Shown piece by piece: positions 42,503 to 50,503 of a stretch of 53,207 nt of DNA. Each line of letters opens with the position of its first letter. Within the stretch, counting starts at the first letter, position 1. Under the pieces are notes generated by a model. The model saw nothing but the letters and a program-made list of their open reading frames with translations. It did not search any database and was not told the origin of the DNA. Position numbers and translations under genes: made by a program. This DNA comes from JBBPYR01 sp038199755 (lineage in GTDB: Bacteria > Chloroflexota > Ktedonobacteria > Ktedonobacterales > Ktedonobacteraceae): positions 1 through 53,207 of the forward strand of contig JBBPYR010000020.1 in the NCBI GenBank assembly GCA_038199755.1, given 5' to 3'.

Positions 42503-43306
42503 ATGCGAACCGACTTCCAATATCTGCTGATTCAGCAAGACGAAGGCGTCATTACCATTACAATGAATCGTCCAGAGGTATTGAACTCGTTCAACGATCC
42601 CATGCTGAGCGAATTGACAGAAGTAATGGAGCATGCCGCTCAAGATGAGAGTATTCGTTGCGTCGTATTGACTGGTGCGGGCAGAGCCTTCGGTGCTGGT
42701 CAGGACCTGTCTGGCTTTGCCCCTGGCAATAGCGAAACTCCCAGTGAACCCCTTAGAGTGAGTGAGCACCTCAAAAAGTATCACCTCCTTATACATACCA
42801 TGCGCGACATGCCCAAACCTGTCATCGCCGCAGTCAAGGGCGTTGCCGCTGGTATCTCTTGCAATATCGCCCTAGCTTGTGACCTGCGCATCGCTGCAGA
42901 TAATGCGCGTTTCATCGAAGCCTTTGCCCGCATTGGCCTCGTTCCCGATGGTGGTGGCGGCTACTTCCTGCCTCGCCTGATCGGACTTGGCAAGGCATTG
43001 GAAATGTCGCTCCTGGCCGACGAGGTAAGCGGACCCGAAGCCGAGCGTCTTGGCCTCGTCAATAAATGTGTGCCCATTGCCGAGTTCGAGTCCACCGTCA
43101 AAGCATTCGCGCAGCGTCTCGCCAGTGGCCCCACGCGCAGCTACGGAATGATCAAAGAACTGTTGTACAAATCACTGGACATGGATCTGCAAGCCTCGCT
43201 CGACCTCGAAGGCAAGCTACAGGATGCCGCCTTCACCACTGCCGACCATAAAGAAGGTGTCGCCGCCTTCATGGAGAAACGTAAAGCGAAGTACAGCGGC
43301 AAGTAG
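42503..43306 (+). CDS. Enoyl-CoA hydratase/isomerase, PaaG-like
   Basis: About 267 residues of the crotonase superfamily. Oxyanion-hole segments are VLTGAGRAFGAGQDLSGF and GVAAGISCNIALACDLRIAA. FARIGLVPDGGGGYFLPRLI carries the Asp typical of PaaG-type isomerases rather than the classic hydratase Glu pair. It may act in beta-oxidation or phenylacetate degradation; no other paa genes are near. The ATG at 42503 follows AGAGGTG. Its stop TAG (43304-43306) is the first part of a GTAGGGATG repeat, so its C-terminus KYSGK may have been fixed by repeat insertion. Confidence 0.9.
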   Translation: MRTDFQYLLIQQDEGVITITMNRPEVLNSFNDPMLSELTEVMEHAAQDESIRCVVLTGAGRAFGAGQDLSGFAPGNSETPSEPLRVSEHLKKYHLLIHTMRDMPKPVIAAVKGVAAGISCNIALACDLRIAADNARFIEAFARIGLVPDGGGGYFLPRLIGLGKALEMSLLADEVSGPEAERLGLVNKCVPIAEFESTVKAFAQRLASGPTRSYGMIKELLYKSLDMDLQASLDLEGKLQDAAFTTADHKEGVAAFMEKRKAKYSGK

Positions 43307-43357
43307 GGATGCCTCTCTTGGGCATCACCAATGTAGGAATGTCCCTTGTGGGCATCC
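43303..43357 (+). repeat. Two tandem GTAGGGATG-family repeats
   Basis: Copy 1 is GTAGGGATGCC to GGGCATC (43303-43326), copy 2 GTAGGAATGTCCC to GGGCATCC (43333-43357). The first copy supplies the stop codon of the preceding gene. Confidence 0.7.
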
Positions 43358-43385
43358 TCGTCACCACAGAAACGTAATATTCATC

Positions 43386-44306
43386 GTGCGTATCGACACC
43401 CTTTCAAACAACAATCGACAAACACAGGGGGCGCAGCGACGGACGTGGCTGCGCCTCTACGCGCCGCATCACCTCCAAAATTGTGCGGCCCTCGACCAGT
43501 ATGCCCTGCGCCAACGTGCCGCCGCCACCTCGCAAGGAACCGTAATCCTCGGAGCCGGTGCTTGCACCGAGGTTCCTCTCGCGGAGATTGTCCGCGCCTC
43601 CGATGAAGTCGCTCTGGTCGATCTCGATGTTGCCGCCATGAAGCAGGCATGGAGCGAACTACCCTCTATCGCGCTCCGCCGGAATGTACGCTTAGTCGAA
43701 GCCGACATCAGTGGTGGTGTTAGTGCCAACCTTGCGCGGCTATTACAACGCCAGGACTGGCTTGCCCTCAAGGCGCAAGGAGCCACTGCTGTCTTCGATG
43801 CTGCCGCCCTGTGCCTCGAACAATGCCCCATTCCTGACCCGCCACAGCTACAAACGCTCACAGGTGGAAGCTTTGGCCTTGTAATCAGTTCGCTTGTGCT
43901 CTCGCAACTCTTCAGCTACCCCATCCTCGACCTGCTCGACTCAGTTCAGCGCAGCGCACCCGCGCTAATAGGCGAACAAGAGCGACATCGCCGTTACCAG
44001 GATGCTGCCCAAAGCTTTCGCACACGTGTCATCACCGCGCACCTGCACCTCTTGCACGATCTGCTCGATATAGGCGGCATTGCTGTTCTGATCAGCGACA
44101 TCCGTGGTTTCGCCTTCAGCGTCTACGGCACCGACCACGATGCCCAACATCGCCGTTTCATCCCCCTTGTTCCGCGCACCTTCCCCGAACTCGTCAAAGG
44201 GAACTTCACTGTGTTAGAGGAAAAACAATGGGAATGGATCACCGATCTACCCGAAGGTGAACGGCTGGGTCGCGGCTACGAAGTGGCGGGATATGTACTA
44301 ACATAA
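43386..44306 (+). CDS. Putative SAM-dependent methyltransferase-like protein
   Basis: About 306 residues. VILGAGACTEVPLAEIVR and EVALVDLDVAAMKQAW have the spacing of methyltransferase motifs I and II (a glycine-rich loop, then an acidic residue ending strand 2), followed by VRLVEADISGG, a motif III-like strand. The middle (VISSLVLSQLFSYPILDLL) and the C-terminus (LLDIGGIAVLISDIRG) fit a Rossmann methyltransferase. No substrate motif is recognised. GTG 43386 is the most sensible start, though its ribosome site is poor; the open frame extends further upstream through the repeats, which is unlikely to be coding. Confidence 0.62.
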   Translation: MRIDTLSNNNRQTQGAQRRTWLRLYAPHHLQNCAALDQYALRQRAAATSQGTVILGAGACTEVPLAEIVRASDEVALVDLDVAAMKQAWSELPSIALRRNVRLVEADISGGVSANLARLLQRQDWLALKAQGATAVFDAAALCLEQCPIPDPPQLQTLTGGSFGLVISSLVLSQLFSYPILDLLDSVQRSAPALIGEQERHRRYQDAAQSFRTRVITAHLHLLHDLLDIGGIAVLISDIRGFAFSVYGTDHDAQHRRFIPLVPRTFPELVKGNFTVLEEKQWEWITDLPEGERLGRGYEVAGYVLT

Positions 44307-44312
44307 AGCATC

Positions 44313-44384
44313 ACCAGCAAAAGGGAAGGCCCACATTATTACACGCTTGGGTGTAATAATGTGGGCCTTCCCTTTTGCTGGTGT
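44313..44384. terminator. 33-bp perfect hairpin between convergent genes
   Basis: Arms 44313-44345 and 44352-44384 pair without mismatch, loop GCTTGG, then TTTT. The longest perfect stem in the window. Confidence 0.82.
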
Positions 44385-44393
44385 TTTGCCTTA

Positions 44394-45965
44394 TTAGCGG
44401 CCAGCTGAGGCGCGCCTTGGGGCTACTGCCGTTCTGGGCTTGCGCCGCGTTCCCTCGGGCTGCGACTCCGAAGTCACGAAGCTTTGCTCTTTACGCTTAC
44501 CTCTACTTCGATTAAGGCTGAACCTTGACTGCCTGCTATCATCTCTCCTGTCGCCTCGTGGTCCTTCGGAGTAGGTGCCTTCCGGCAATTCAGGCAGGGT
44601 AAAGTCTTCTGGCTGTCGCGCTGACGCTTCGTGGTTCATACGGTCGTACCGTCGCCTTTGTATGCCAGAGGCTGTGTAGTTCGTGTGCCCATCATGCTGA
44701 TAACTACTGCGGTTTTGACGCGCAAACCTGCCACGCTCCTGATCCGAAATGAACGGTTTGCGGTCACTGCTAGACCATTGCTCGCTGCTCTCCTCTGGCT
44801 CCTGTAGGAATGAAGCCTGGGAGCTTACAGGTGGTCTTGCCACAATCGCATCCTTGTTAATCACCAGCCGCTGCAACGAGACTGCCTGCCCCAAGCTGCG
44901 CGTCATACGGCGCCACTTCGGTAAATCGGCTGGCACCAGAAGCGTAATCGCCTTCCCTTGTTGCCCCATACGACCTGTACGGCCAATACGGTGTGTAAAG
45001 AGATCGCTCGATTCCGGCAACTCGTAGTTGATGACCTGATAGATGTTTTTAATATCCAGGCCGCGGGCCGCGACATTCGTGGCGAGAAGCGTCTGCACCT
45101 GTCCACGACGGAACGCGGAGAGTACCTCTTCACGTGCGTGCTGGCTCTTGTTGCCGTGCAGTGTTCCCACCGTAAAGCCCAGGTTGGTGAGCTGCTTTCC
45201 TAACTTCTCGACTCCGTACTTCGTTCTACCAAAGATGAGACTGCTCTCGCCCTCGGTGGATTGTAGCAGCGTACAAAGAGCCGCCATTTTCTGTTCCTGT
45301 GGCACCTGATAAACGATCTGCTCGATGGTGCTTTCCCCGCCCGTGGCCGTCGAGATGGCAACATTCACCGGGTCTTTCAGGAACTTCTTTTGCAGCGTCG
45401 CCACCCAGTCTGGCATGGTTGCTGAAAAGAGGGCCATTTGTCGTGTCTCGGGTGTAGTGGAGAGGATCTCTTCGATGACTGGTGCAAAACCAATATCCAG
45501 CATCTGATCTGCCTCGTCCAAAACACAAATCCGTACTTTGTTCAGCACTAAATTGCCATGGTCAAGATGATCCTTGATGCGCCCAGGCGTACCAACGATG
45601 ATCTGTGCTCCATAGCGCAGTGCTGAATTTTGGCTGGCATAAGCTCGTCCGCCTACTAGTAGCGCGGTGCCAAGCCTTTTGCCGCCTGCTAACTTGCTCA
45701 ATACACTGTTAACTTGAACCGCCAGTTCGCGTGTCGGTACGATGACCAGCGCCTGTACGACACGCTCCTTCGACAGCCTCTCCACGAGAGGAATACCATA
45801 GGCAAGTGTTTTACCTGATCCGGTAGCTGACTGTCCCACCAGATCGCGACCGGCTAGCAGTGCCGGAATTGCCTCTGCCTGAATCGGCGTCGGCTCTGAA
45901 ATTTCCATGCTTGCCAATGCTGCTCGTGTTGTGGGTTGTAACTGGAAGTCATTAAAAGATGACAT
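44394..45965 (-). CDS. DEAD-box RNA helicase
   Basis: A 523-residue ATP-dependent RNA helicase. Motifs in order: Q motif (FNDFQLQPTTRAALASM..TPIQ), SATGSGKT (I), PTREL (Ia), DEAD in VCVLDEADQMLDIGF-like VRICVLDEADQML (II), FSAT (III), LATNVAARGLDI (V) and HRIGRTGRMG (VI). After residue 390 comes a 130-residue Arg/Ser/Gln-rich tail, likely to bind RNA. Such helicases act in ribosome assembly, mRNA decay and cold adaptation. A strong promoter about 250 nt upstream implies a long leader, as in cold-shock helicases. Confidence 0.95.
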   Translation of the reverse strand: MSSFNDFQLQPTTRAALASMEISEPTPIQAEAIPALLAGRDLVGQSATGSGKTLAYGIPLVERLSKERVVQALVIVPTRELAVQVNSVLSKLAGGKRLGTALLVGGRAYASQNSALRYGAQIIVGTPGRIKDHLDHGNLVLNKVRICVLDEADQMLDIGFAPVIEEILSTTPETRQMALFSATMPDWVATLQKKFLKDPVNVAISTATGGESTIEQIVYQVPQEQKMAALCTLLQSTEGESSLIFGRTKYGVEKLGKQLTNLGFTVGTLHGNKSQHAREEVLSAFRRGQVQTLLATNVAARGLDIKNIYQVINYELPESSDLFTHRIGRTGRMGQQGKAITLLVPADLPKWRRMTRSLGQAVSLQRLVINKDAIVARPPVSSQASFLQEPEESSEQWSSSDRKPFISDQERGRFARQNRSSYQHDGHTNYTASGIQRRRYDRMNHEASARQPEDFTLPELPEGTYSEGPRGDRRDDSRQSRFSLNRSRGKRKEQSFVTSESQPEGTRRKPRTAVAPRRASAGR

Positions 45966-46221
45966 TCAAAATCCTTTCGGCCATTGTGCCCCTTATTGGG
46001 TGCGTTATAGTTCCCAACTGATGCTGTGCCAGTCGGGTGTACCAGGAGCAGGCCGTAGGATACGGGAGCAATACTGCTAGCTGATATCTCGTTAGTACGA
46101 ACGTGTGTGCAGGAAGGGGTTATTCTACAGAGGAATTGCTCAAAGCTCTTTAGTGTCTATATTGAGGAATAGGATATACTAGTGACCTACTCCGTATCAT
46201 GCAACCATTCATAACACTTGC

Positions 46222-46250
46222 ATTATACACCTTTATAAGCTAATCGTCAA
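46222..46250 (-). promoter_or_regulatory. Strong promoter of the DEAD-box helicase gene
   Basis: Minus strand: TTGACG (46245-46250), 17-bp spacer, TATAAT (46222-46227). The transcript would start near 46215 and carry a leader of about 250 nt. No gene is seen in 45966-46335. Confidence 0.72.
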
Positions 46251-46335
46251 ACCGAGCTGAAAGAATAGGACTAGCTAGGAAAAGCTCTTTTATTTGGCCA
46301 TAAAAACTGCCTGTAATAAACAGAACAAATCCCGT

Positions 46336-47613
46336 TTAACCTCCGCGCAGAGTGGTTCCTATTAGAGATGATTGGAGTTTCGTGACTGCATAGCCTTGTT
46401 TCCCTAAAGCTGCCAGCAATTGTTCTATGTGAGCATGGTTGCGCGTGTCCAATGTGAGGGTTACTTCTATATCTTGCACTGGCAACGATTGCATGGTTGG
46501 GCAATAATTCAGCGTGCGGATATTCACGTCCAACTCTGCGATGCTCGTCAATAGGTGCCGTAACGCGCCAGGACGGTCCGCGATCAATGTTCTCAAGATG
46601 ATGATGCGCCCTTGTACCATCAACCCACGCTCGATAAAACCTCCCAGTTGATTCATATCGAGATTGCCTCCTGAGAGAACCACCACCACTTCTTTGCCCG
46701 CCATGTTCAGCAGACCTGGATGTAATAGCGCAGCTATGCCCACCGCTCCTGCGGCCTCCACTTGCAGTTTGCAGCGTTCCTGCAAGAGCAGGATGGCACT
46801 CATGATCTCCTCATCATCCACCGTGACAACCTGATCGACATAGGCGCGCATGATCGCAAAGGGGAGTTCACCGGGCGCATTGAGACTGATGCCATCCGCA
46901 ATCGTCTTGAGCGTGGGCTGCGTAATAATCTGGCCCGCCTCTAGCGATCTCTTTGCCGCATCTGCACCTTTGGCCTGCACGCCAATAATTTGTACTTCTG
47001 GCCGTAACGTTTTGACCGCGATGGCAATGCCTGAGATTAGACCGCCTCCGCCAAGCGGAACGATGATGCTATCAACCGTAGGGGCTTGCGTTAGTATCTC
47101 CAGGCCCAGCGTGCCTTGACCAGCAATCAGACGAGGATCATCGAAGGCATGGATGAACGTCGCTCCTGTTACCGCTTGCAATTCACGCGCATGAGCATAA
47201 GCCTCTGCAAAGTCTTCTCCATGCAGCACGACGCTTGCCCCATATCCCTGGGTAGCCATAACTTTCACCAGTGGGGCATGCTTTGGCATCACAATCGTGG
47301 CAGGGACTCCCAGCGACTGGGCGGCAATCGCGACGGCCTGGGCATGGTTGCCCATAGAAGTTGCAATCACCCCATGCGCCCGCTCCTCGGCGCTCAGCAA
47401 GGAAATCTTATAGGTGGCTCCGCGTACCTTAAAGGATCCTGCTCGCTGCAAATTCTCTGGCTTGAGATGGACGTTAGCTCCCGTCATGGTGCTGAAGGCT
47501 CGCGAATGCTGCATGGGCGTCACATGGATTGCATCACGTATCACCTGGTAGGCATGCTCGATCTCGCTTAGGGTTGGGGCATTGGGAACCAACGCGAAGT
47601 TTGCTGTACCCAT
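46336..47613 (-). CDS. ilvA: Threonine dehydratase with C-terminal ACT domain
   Basis: A 425-residue PLP enzyme converting threonine to 2-oxobutyrate. LKPENLQRAGSFKVRGATYK holds the PLP lysine; SMGNHAQAVA, the GGGGLISG phosphate loop and VVLSGGNLD are present. Residues 335-425 are one ACT regulatory domain (RTLIADRPGALRHLLTSIAE). The one-ACT form resembles catabolic/TdcB-long and Corynebacterium-type enzymes more than E. coli IlvA with two regulatory subdomains. It may serve isoleucine synthesis or threonine breakdown. Confidence 0.93.
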   Translation of the reverse strand: MGTANFALVPNAPTLSEIEHAYQVIRDAIHVTPMQHSRAFSTMTGANVHLKPENLQRAGSFKVRGATYKISLLSAEERAHGVIATSMGNHAQAVAIAAQSLGVPATIVMPKHAPLVKVMATQGYGASVVLHGEDFAEAYAHARELQAVTGATFIHAFDDPRLIAGQGTLGLEILTQAPTVDSIIVPLGGGGLISGIAIAVKTLRPEVQIIGVQAKGADAAKRSLEAGQIITQPTLKTIADGISLNAPGELPFAIMRAYVDQVVTVDDEEIMSAILLLQERCKLQVEAAGAVGIAALLHPGLLNMAGKEVVVVLSGGNLDMNQLGGFIERGLMVQGRIIILRTLIADRPGALRHLLTSIAELDVNIRTLNYCPTMQSLPVQDIEVTLTLDTRNHAHIEQLLAALGKQGYAVTKLQSSLIGTTLRGG

Positions 47614-47728
47614 AGAAGATATCTCCTTCCTTAATCTGAGAGGATCTGAGAACTGCTTGTGACATTACGCTCCTACAAGCGCATTGATAAGACAAGCTCA
47701 CTGGACACTTCTGACATGCCTGTACTTG

Positions 47729-48601
47729 TCATGACGTTGCTCTCTCGATCACTTTGCTGCGCGTCTCCATCCAAAGATAGAGCAGGGGGCTTGCAACCAG
47801 CAAGAACAGGATGCTGGCCAGAAAGACCCACGTCATAGGATTGGCTTGATTGAAGTTGCTCCACGAGAAGATCATCGCCAGACTAATCACTGCAATCCCA
47901 ATCATCTGGCTCTGTAGTGCGATGCGTACCGCGCTCCAACGACTATCGAGCGCGATGCCGAGTTCACCCACTCCTGTGAGCGCAAATAAAGCTCCCATCA
48001 CACGCGCTGTGAGCGGGGTCAACTGCCACGGCCAACTACTTATCATGAAGCTGGGTTGCAGGAAGAGAACAATACTGGTGAGCACTGTCAAAGCACCCAC
48101 GATACCGATCACCAGCCGCACAGATCGTGGCACACTGCGCTCATGCGCTGCGTCAGGGCCAGGATCAGCATTTCGATTGCGTAGCCACAGCAGGAAAACA
48201 ATGAATGGTGTTGTGAAGTACAGCCCTACCCAGGCAAAGAACGGGATGGAACCATGATTGAAGCGATCCCAGTGCAGGATGGTCGCAATCCCCATCAACG
48301 TCGCAAAGGTGGTGACAGGGAGAAACCCCACCTTGACCCAATGCCAGCGCGCACCAGCGGCGGCACGTACAAAGAAATAGGCCCCACCAATATAGGCGGC
48401 CCCCAGCATCATTGCGCTCATGCGTGGCTTGATACCCCAGGCGAACAACTCCTGCGTGTGATCGGAGAAAAGGCAGAGGATCACGAAAGCGGCGACCAAG
48501 AAAGGGACGATGATCCCCGAGACCCAGCGCGTTGCTGGCAAGGTGCGATCGTCGCGCATGCGGGTTCCCCGCGCATTTTCCACGTTCCCCACGCTTTCCA
48601 T
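47729..48601 (-). CDS. Polytopic membrane protein of unknown function
   Basis: About 290 residues with eight or so membrane helices, e.g. WVSGIIVPFLVAAFVILCLF, MLGAAYIGGAYFFVRAAAG, SVRLVIGIVGALTVLTSIVL, ALFALTGVGELGIAL and WVFLASILFLLVASPLLYLW. There is no transporter signature that I recognise. The ATG at 48601 is preceded by AGGAGGG with a 5-base gap and is chosen over an upstream in-frame ATG. It lies 115 bp upstream of ilvA on the same strand; no functional link is evident. Confidence 0.75.
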   Translation of the reverse strand: MESVGNVENARGTRMRDDRTLPATRWVSGIIVPFLVAAFVILCLFSDHTQELFAWGIKPRMSAMMLGAAYIGGAYFFVRAAAGARWHWVKVGFLPVTTFATLMGIATILHWDRFNHGSIPFFAWVGLYFTTPFIVFLLWLRNRNADPGPDAAHERSVPRSVRLVIGIVGALTVLTSIVLFLQPSFMISSWPWQLTPLTARVMGALFALTGVGELGIALDSRWSAVRIALQSQMIGIAVISLAMIFSWSNFNQANPMTWVFLASILFLLVASPLLYLWMETRSKVIERATS

Positions 48602-48800
48602 AGCAACCCTCCTTCTATAAAAGGGCCAGAGCCGTCTCTTTTCTGGACAACAGTAGCGGTCATCTCGACATTCTTTGACTTTGTCAAAGCGCGTCAAGGC
48701 TATATTTGGTGTCAATTATACAACCCACGTATTATGCCCGCCACCTCCGACATCATGAACTCACTACACCCTCATTGTCTATTACTCTCATTCCCCTGAT

Positions 48801-48988
48801 TTTGACTCCATTAAACAAGTCAATCTCTATGGAATTGAGTATTGGACTGCTCGTGATCTCGCCCTTTGCTGGGCTATAACAAGTGGCAAAACTTTAATGT
48901 TGCTATCCAACGAGCTATTAATGCATGTGAGCAAGTTGGACAAGTCGCTTCGCTTGACTTCCTGCCATTAGTAGTTGTGACAGTGTAA
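48801..48988 (+). pseudogene. Frameshifted remnant of a DinD-like antirepressor
   Basis: 48801-48863 reads FDSIKQVNLYGIEYWTARDL, and after a one-base deletion at about 48863 the next frame reads PLLGYNKWQNFNVAIQRAIN then ACEQVGQVASLDFLP, ending in TAA at 48986. This matches the start of DNA-damage-inducible protein D (ExW-ARDL...LGY..W.NF..VI..A). No start codon and no downstream part survive. The rest of 48602-49189 shows no other gene. Confidence 0.72.
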
Positions 48989-49189
48989 AGGGTGAGGACG
49001 TCAACATCTCACGCCTCTAGTAGTCACTGACCCCCATATGATATACTTGGAGACTATACTATACTTTTAGGGCAATCATACATACGTACGAGCGCAGCTA
49101 TCGCTCTTCTTTCCCTCTCTTGTTGTTTTTGGGACCTGTAAAGCGGTTATTGGAAGCAAAGAGCCTCCTGTGTGAAAGGAGGGTGAATC

Positions 49190-49645
49190 ATGCTGAATCT
49201 CTTGCCCATCCACTCTGCTCTGGTCTTCCACTTGCGTGATGCCATCATCGCAGGTTCGACAGGCCGTATGGTGATGCTGCTCTTCATCTATGCTGGTTCG
49301 CTCGTCAGATTGCCAAGAATTGATGTGGTCAGCATCCTCGGCTCGTTGGCAGCTCCCAACAAACAGGATGCGGTGACGCTGGGCGGGGCACTCCATTTTT
49401 GTATGGGTGTTTTCTTTGCCTTGCTCTATGCGACCCTCTGGAGTATGGGCATTGGAAGTGCCACCTGGGAGTGGGGACTGATCTTCGGGGCCGTCCATGG
49501 CGGGGTAGTGATTCTACAACTCTTCCTCATGATGCGTCGCTTTCCGTCGTTGTCTCAACAGTTCAACCGTTTCCCGGTGCGTCTTTCTATCCTCATCACC
49601 CACATAGTCTTTGGCGTCGTCGTTGCGGTCATCTATGCCAGTTAA
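49190..49645 (+). CDS. Small membrane protein of unknown function
   Basis: A 151-residue protein with about four membrane helices: GRMVMLLFIYAGSLVRLP, LHFCMGVFFALLYATLWSMG, EWGLIFGAVHGGVVILQLFL and LSILITHIVFGVVVAVIYAS. Three Gly/His-bearing helices suggest a DUF-type integral membrane family. The start ATG 49190 has AAAGGAGGGTGA just upstream. Neighbours give no hint. Confidence 0.72.
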   Translation: MLNLLPIHSALVFHLRDAIIAGSTGRMVMLLFIYAGSLVRLPRIDVVSILGSLAAPNKQDAVTLGGALHFCMGVFFALLYATLWSMGIGSATWEWGLIFGAVHGGVVILQLFLMMRRFPSLSQQFNRFPVRLSILITHIVFGVVVAVIYAS

Positions 49646-49765
49646 TGCGCTCCTTAGCTGCTGGGATAGCTTGCGTAGCACTTGCACACAGGCGACCTTT
49701 CATTGAGACAGCAAACCGTCTCAGCCTAAGGTAAACTTGCTTGGCTTATCTCGTATGATAAACGA

Positions 49766-49794
49766 TTGACTCTCTGTTCGCTCTGCGGTATACT
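49766..49794 (+). promoter_or_regulatory. Sigma-70-type promoter of the T-box leader
   Basis: TTGACT (49766-49771), 17-bp spacer, TATACT (49789-49794). Transcription should begin near 49801, at the 5' edge of the T-box leader. Confidence 0.75.
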
Positions 49795-49800
49795 TGACAT

Positions 49801-50237
49801 ATCGCATACAAAAGTCGTTGCGAGGGACGAGTACGCGCTCCTATAAGCCAACAGCGAGTCGAAGACGGTGCAAGTTCGACATCTTATAGCGACGTGGAAG
49901 GCCCCCCTCTGGCCCAGGTGGAAAGCATCCCACCGGACCGCGATGCAGGAAAAACGCTTTTTCGATTTTATCGCGAAAGCTAGTAATCCTGGCCGGTAGC
50001 CCTCCGTTATCACGGGGCAAGGCATCGAGTACATGCCAGCACCCGCACAAAGCGTGCCTGTAATAACTCTATTACCGTCATGCTTACGTGTGCAACATCG
50101 TATCTCCGTGCCTCATAAGTGGGACGTTCATCATACCATTGTTATTGACACATAGATGAACTTCCAATGCAGGTGGTACCACGGGCAAAAGAACATATTC
50201 AGCCCGCCCTGAGCGTAAAGCTTAGGGCGGGCTTTTT
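49801..50237 (+). promoter_or_regulatory. T-box riboswitch, probably tRNA-Ala responsive
   Basis: Stem I features: GAGGG at the base (49822-49826) with CCCTC (49905-49909), AGTA bulge (49830-49833), AGCGAG and GGTG (49867-49870) of the distal loops, and TATAAG pairing with CTTATA. The likely specifier is GCC (Ala) at 49901-49903, in GAAGGCC. The T-box CAGGTGGTACCACGGG lies at 50170-50185; its TGGT bulge would pair with ACCA of uncharged tRNA whose discriminator is A. A terminator follows. The downstream gene is an alanyl-tRNA synthetase homologue, which supports the specifier reading. GGC (Gly), one base earlier, is the alternative. Confidence 0.85.
50202..50237 (+). terminator. T-box terminator
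   Basis: GCCCGCCCT (50202-50210) pairs with AGGGCGGGC (50224-50232), then TTTTT. It competes with the antiterminator that includes the T-box sequence. Confidence 0.9.
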
Positions 50238-50267
50238 GTTTGCCTGCACATAGCAGCAACAAAAGCT

Positions 50268-50433
50268 GTAGGGGCCAGATTTATCGCGCCCTCCGCTCAA
50301 ATCCTTATTCATCCTGCCAACGCGCTGTCGCGCTAGGTTCGCAAAGGGAGGATGCTAGTTAGTAATCTTTGAGCGAAAGCCGCGGAATCTGTGGGTATAA
50401 CTCGCGTGGGGGGGCGATAAATCTGGCCCCTAC
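50268..50433. repeat. 166-bp palindromic element with 20-bp terminal inverted repeats
   Basis: GTAGGGGCCAGATTTATCGC at 50268-50287 and its exact complement at 50414-50433 form the ends. Inside, CGCTCAAA pairs with TTTGAGCG and CATCCT with AGGATG, so most of the element folds on itself. It is non-coding, resembles a MITE or REP unit, and lies between the T-box terminator and its gene. The element at 52971-53058 has similar ends. Confidence 0.75.
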
Positions 50434-50503
50434 GGATGAGTAACCGCTAATATCGGCAACGACAGAGAAGATGCTTTGACAAAATATGTGGGAGGAAACC
50501 ATC

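Noticed and set aside
43224..43385. N-terminal extension of the methyltransferase-like gene to 43224
   Set aside because: It overlaps the enoyl-CoA hydratase coding end and runs through repeats; the translation there is His/Pro-rich and unlike the rest.
49076..49498. 140-codon open frame on the minus strand
   Set aside because: It is antisense to the membrane-protein gene at 49190, which has a strong ribosome site and clear helices; the minus-strand product is hydrophilic, His-rich and unlike any family.
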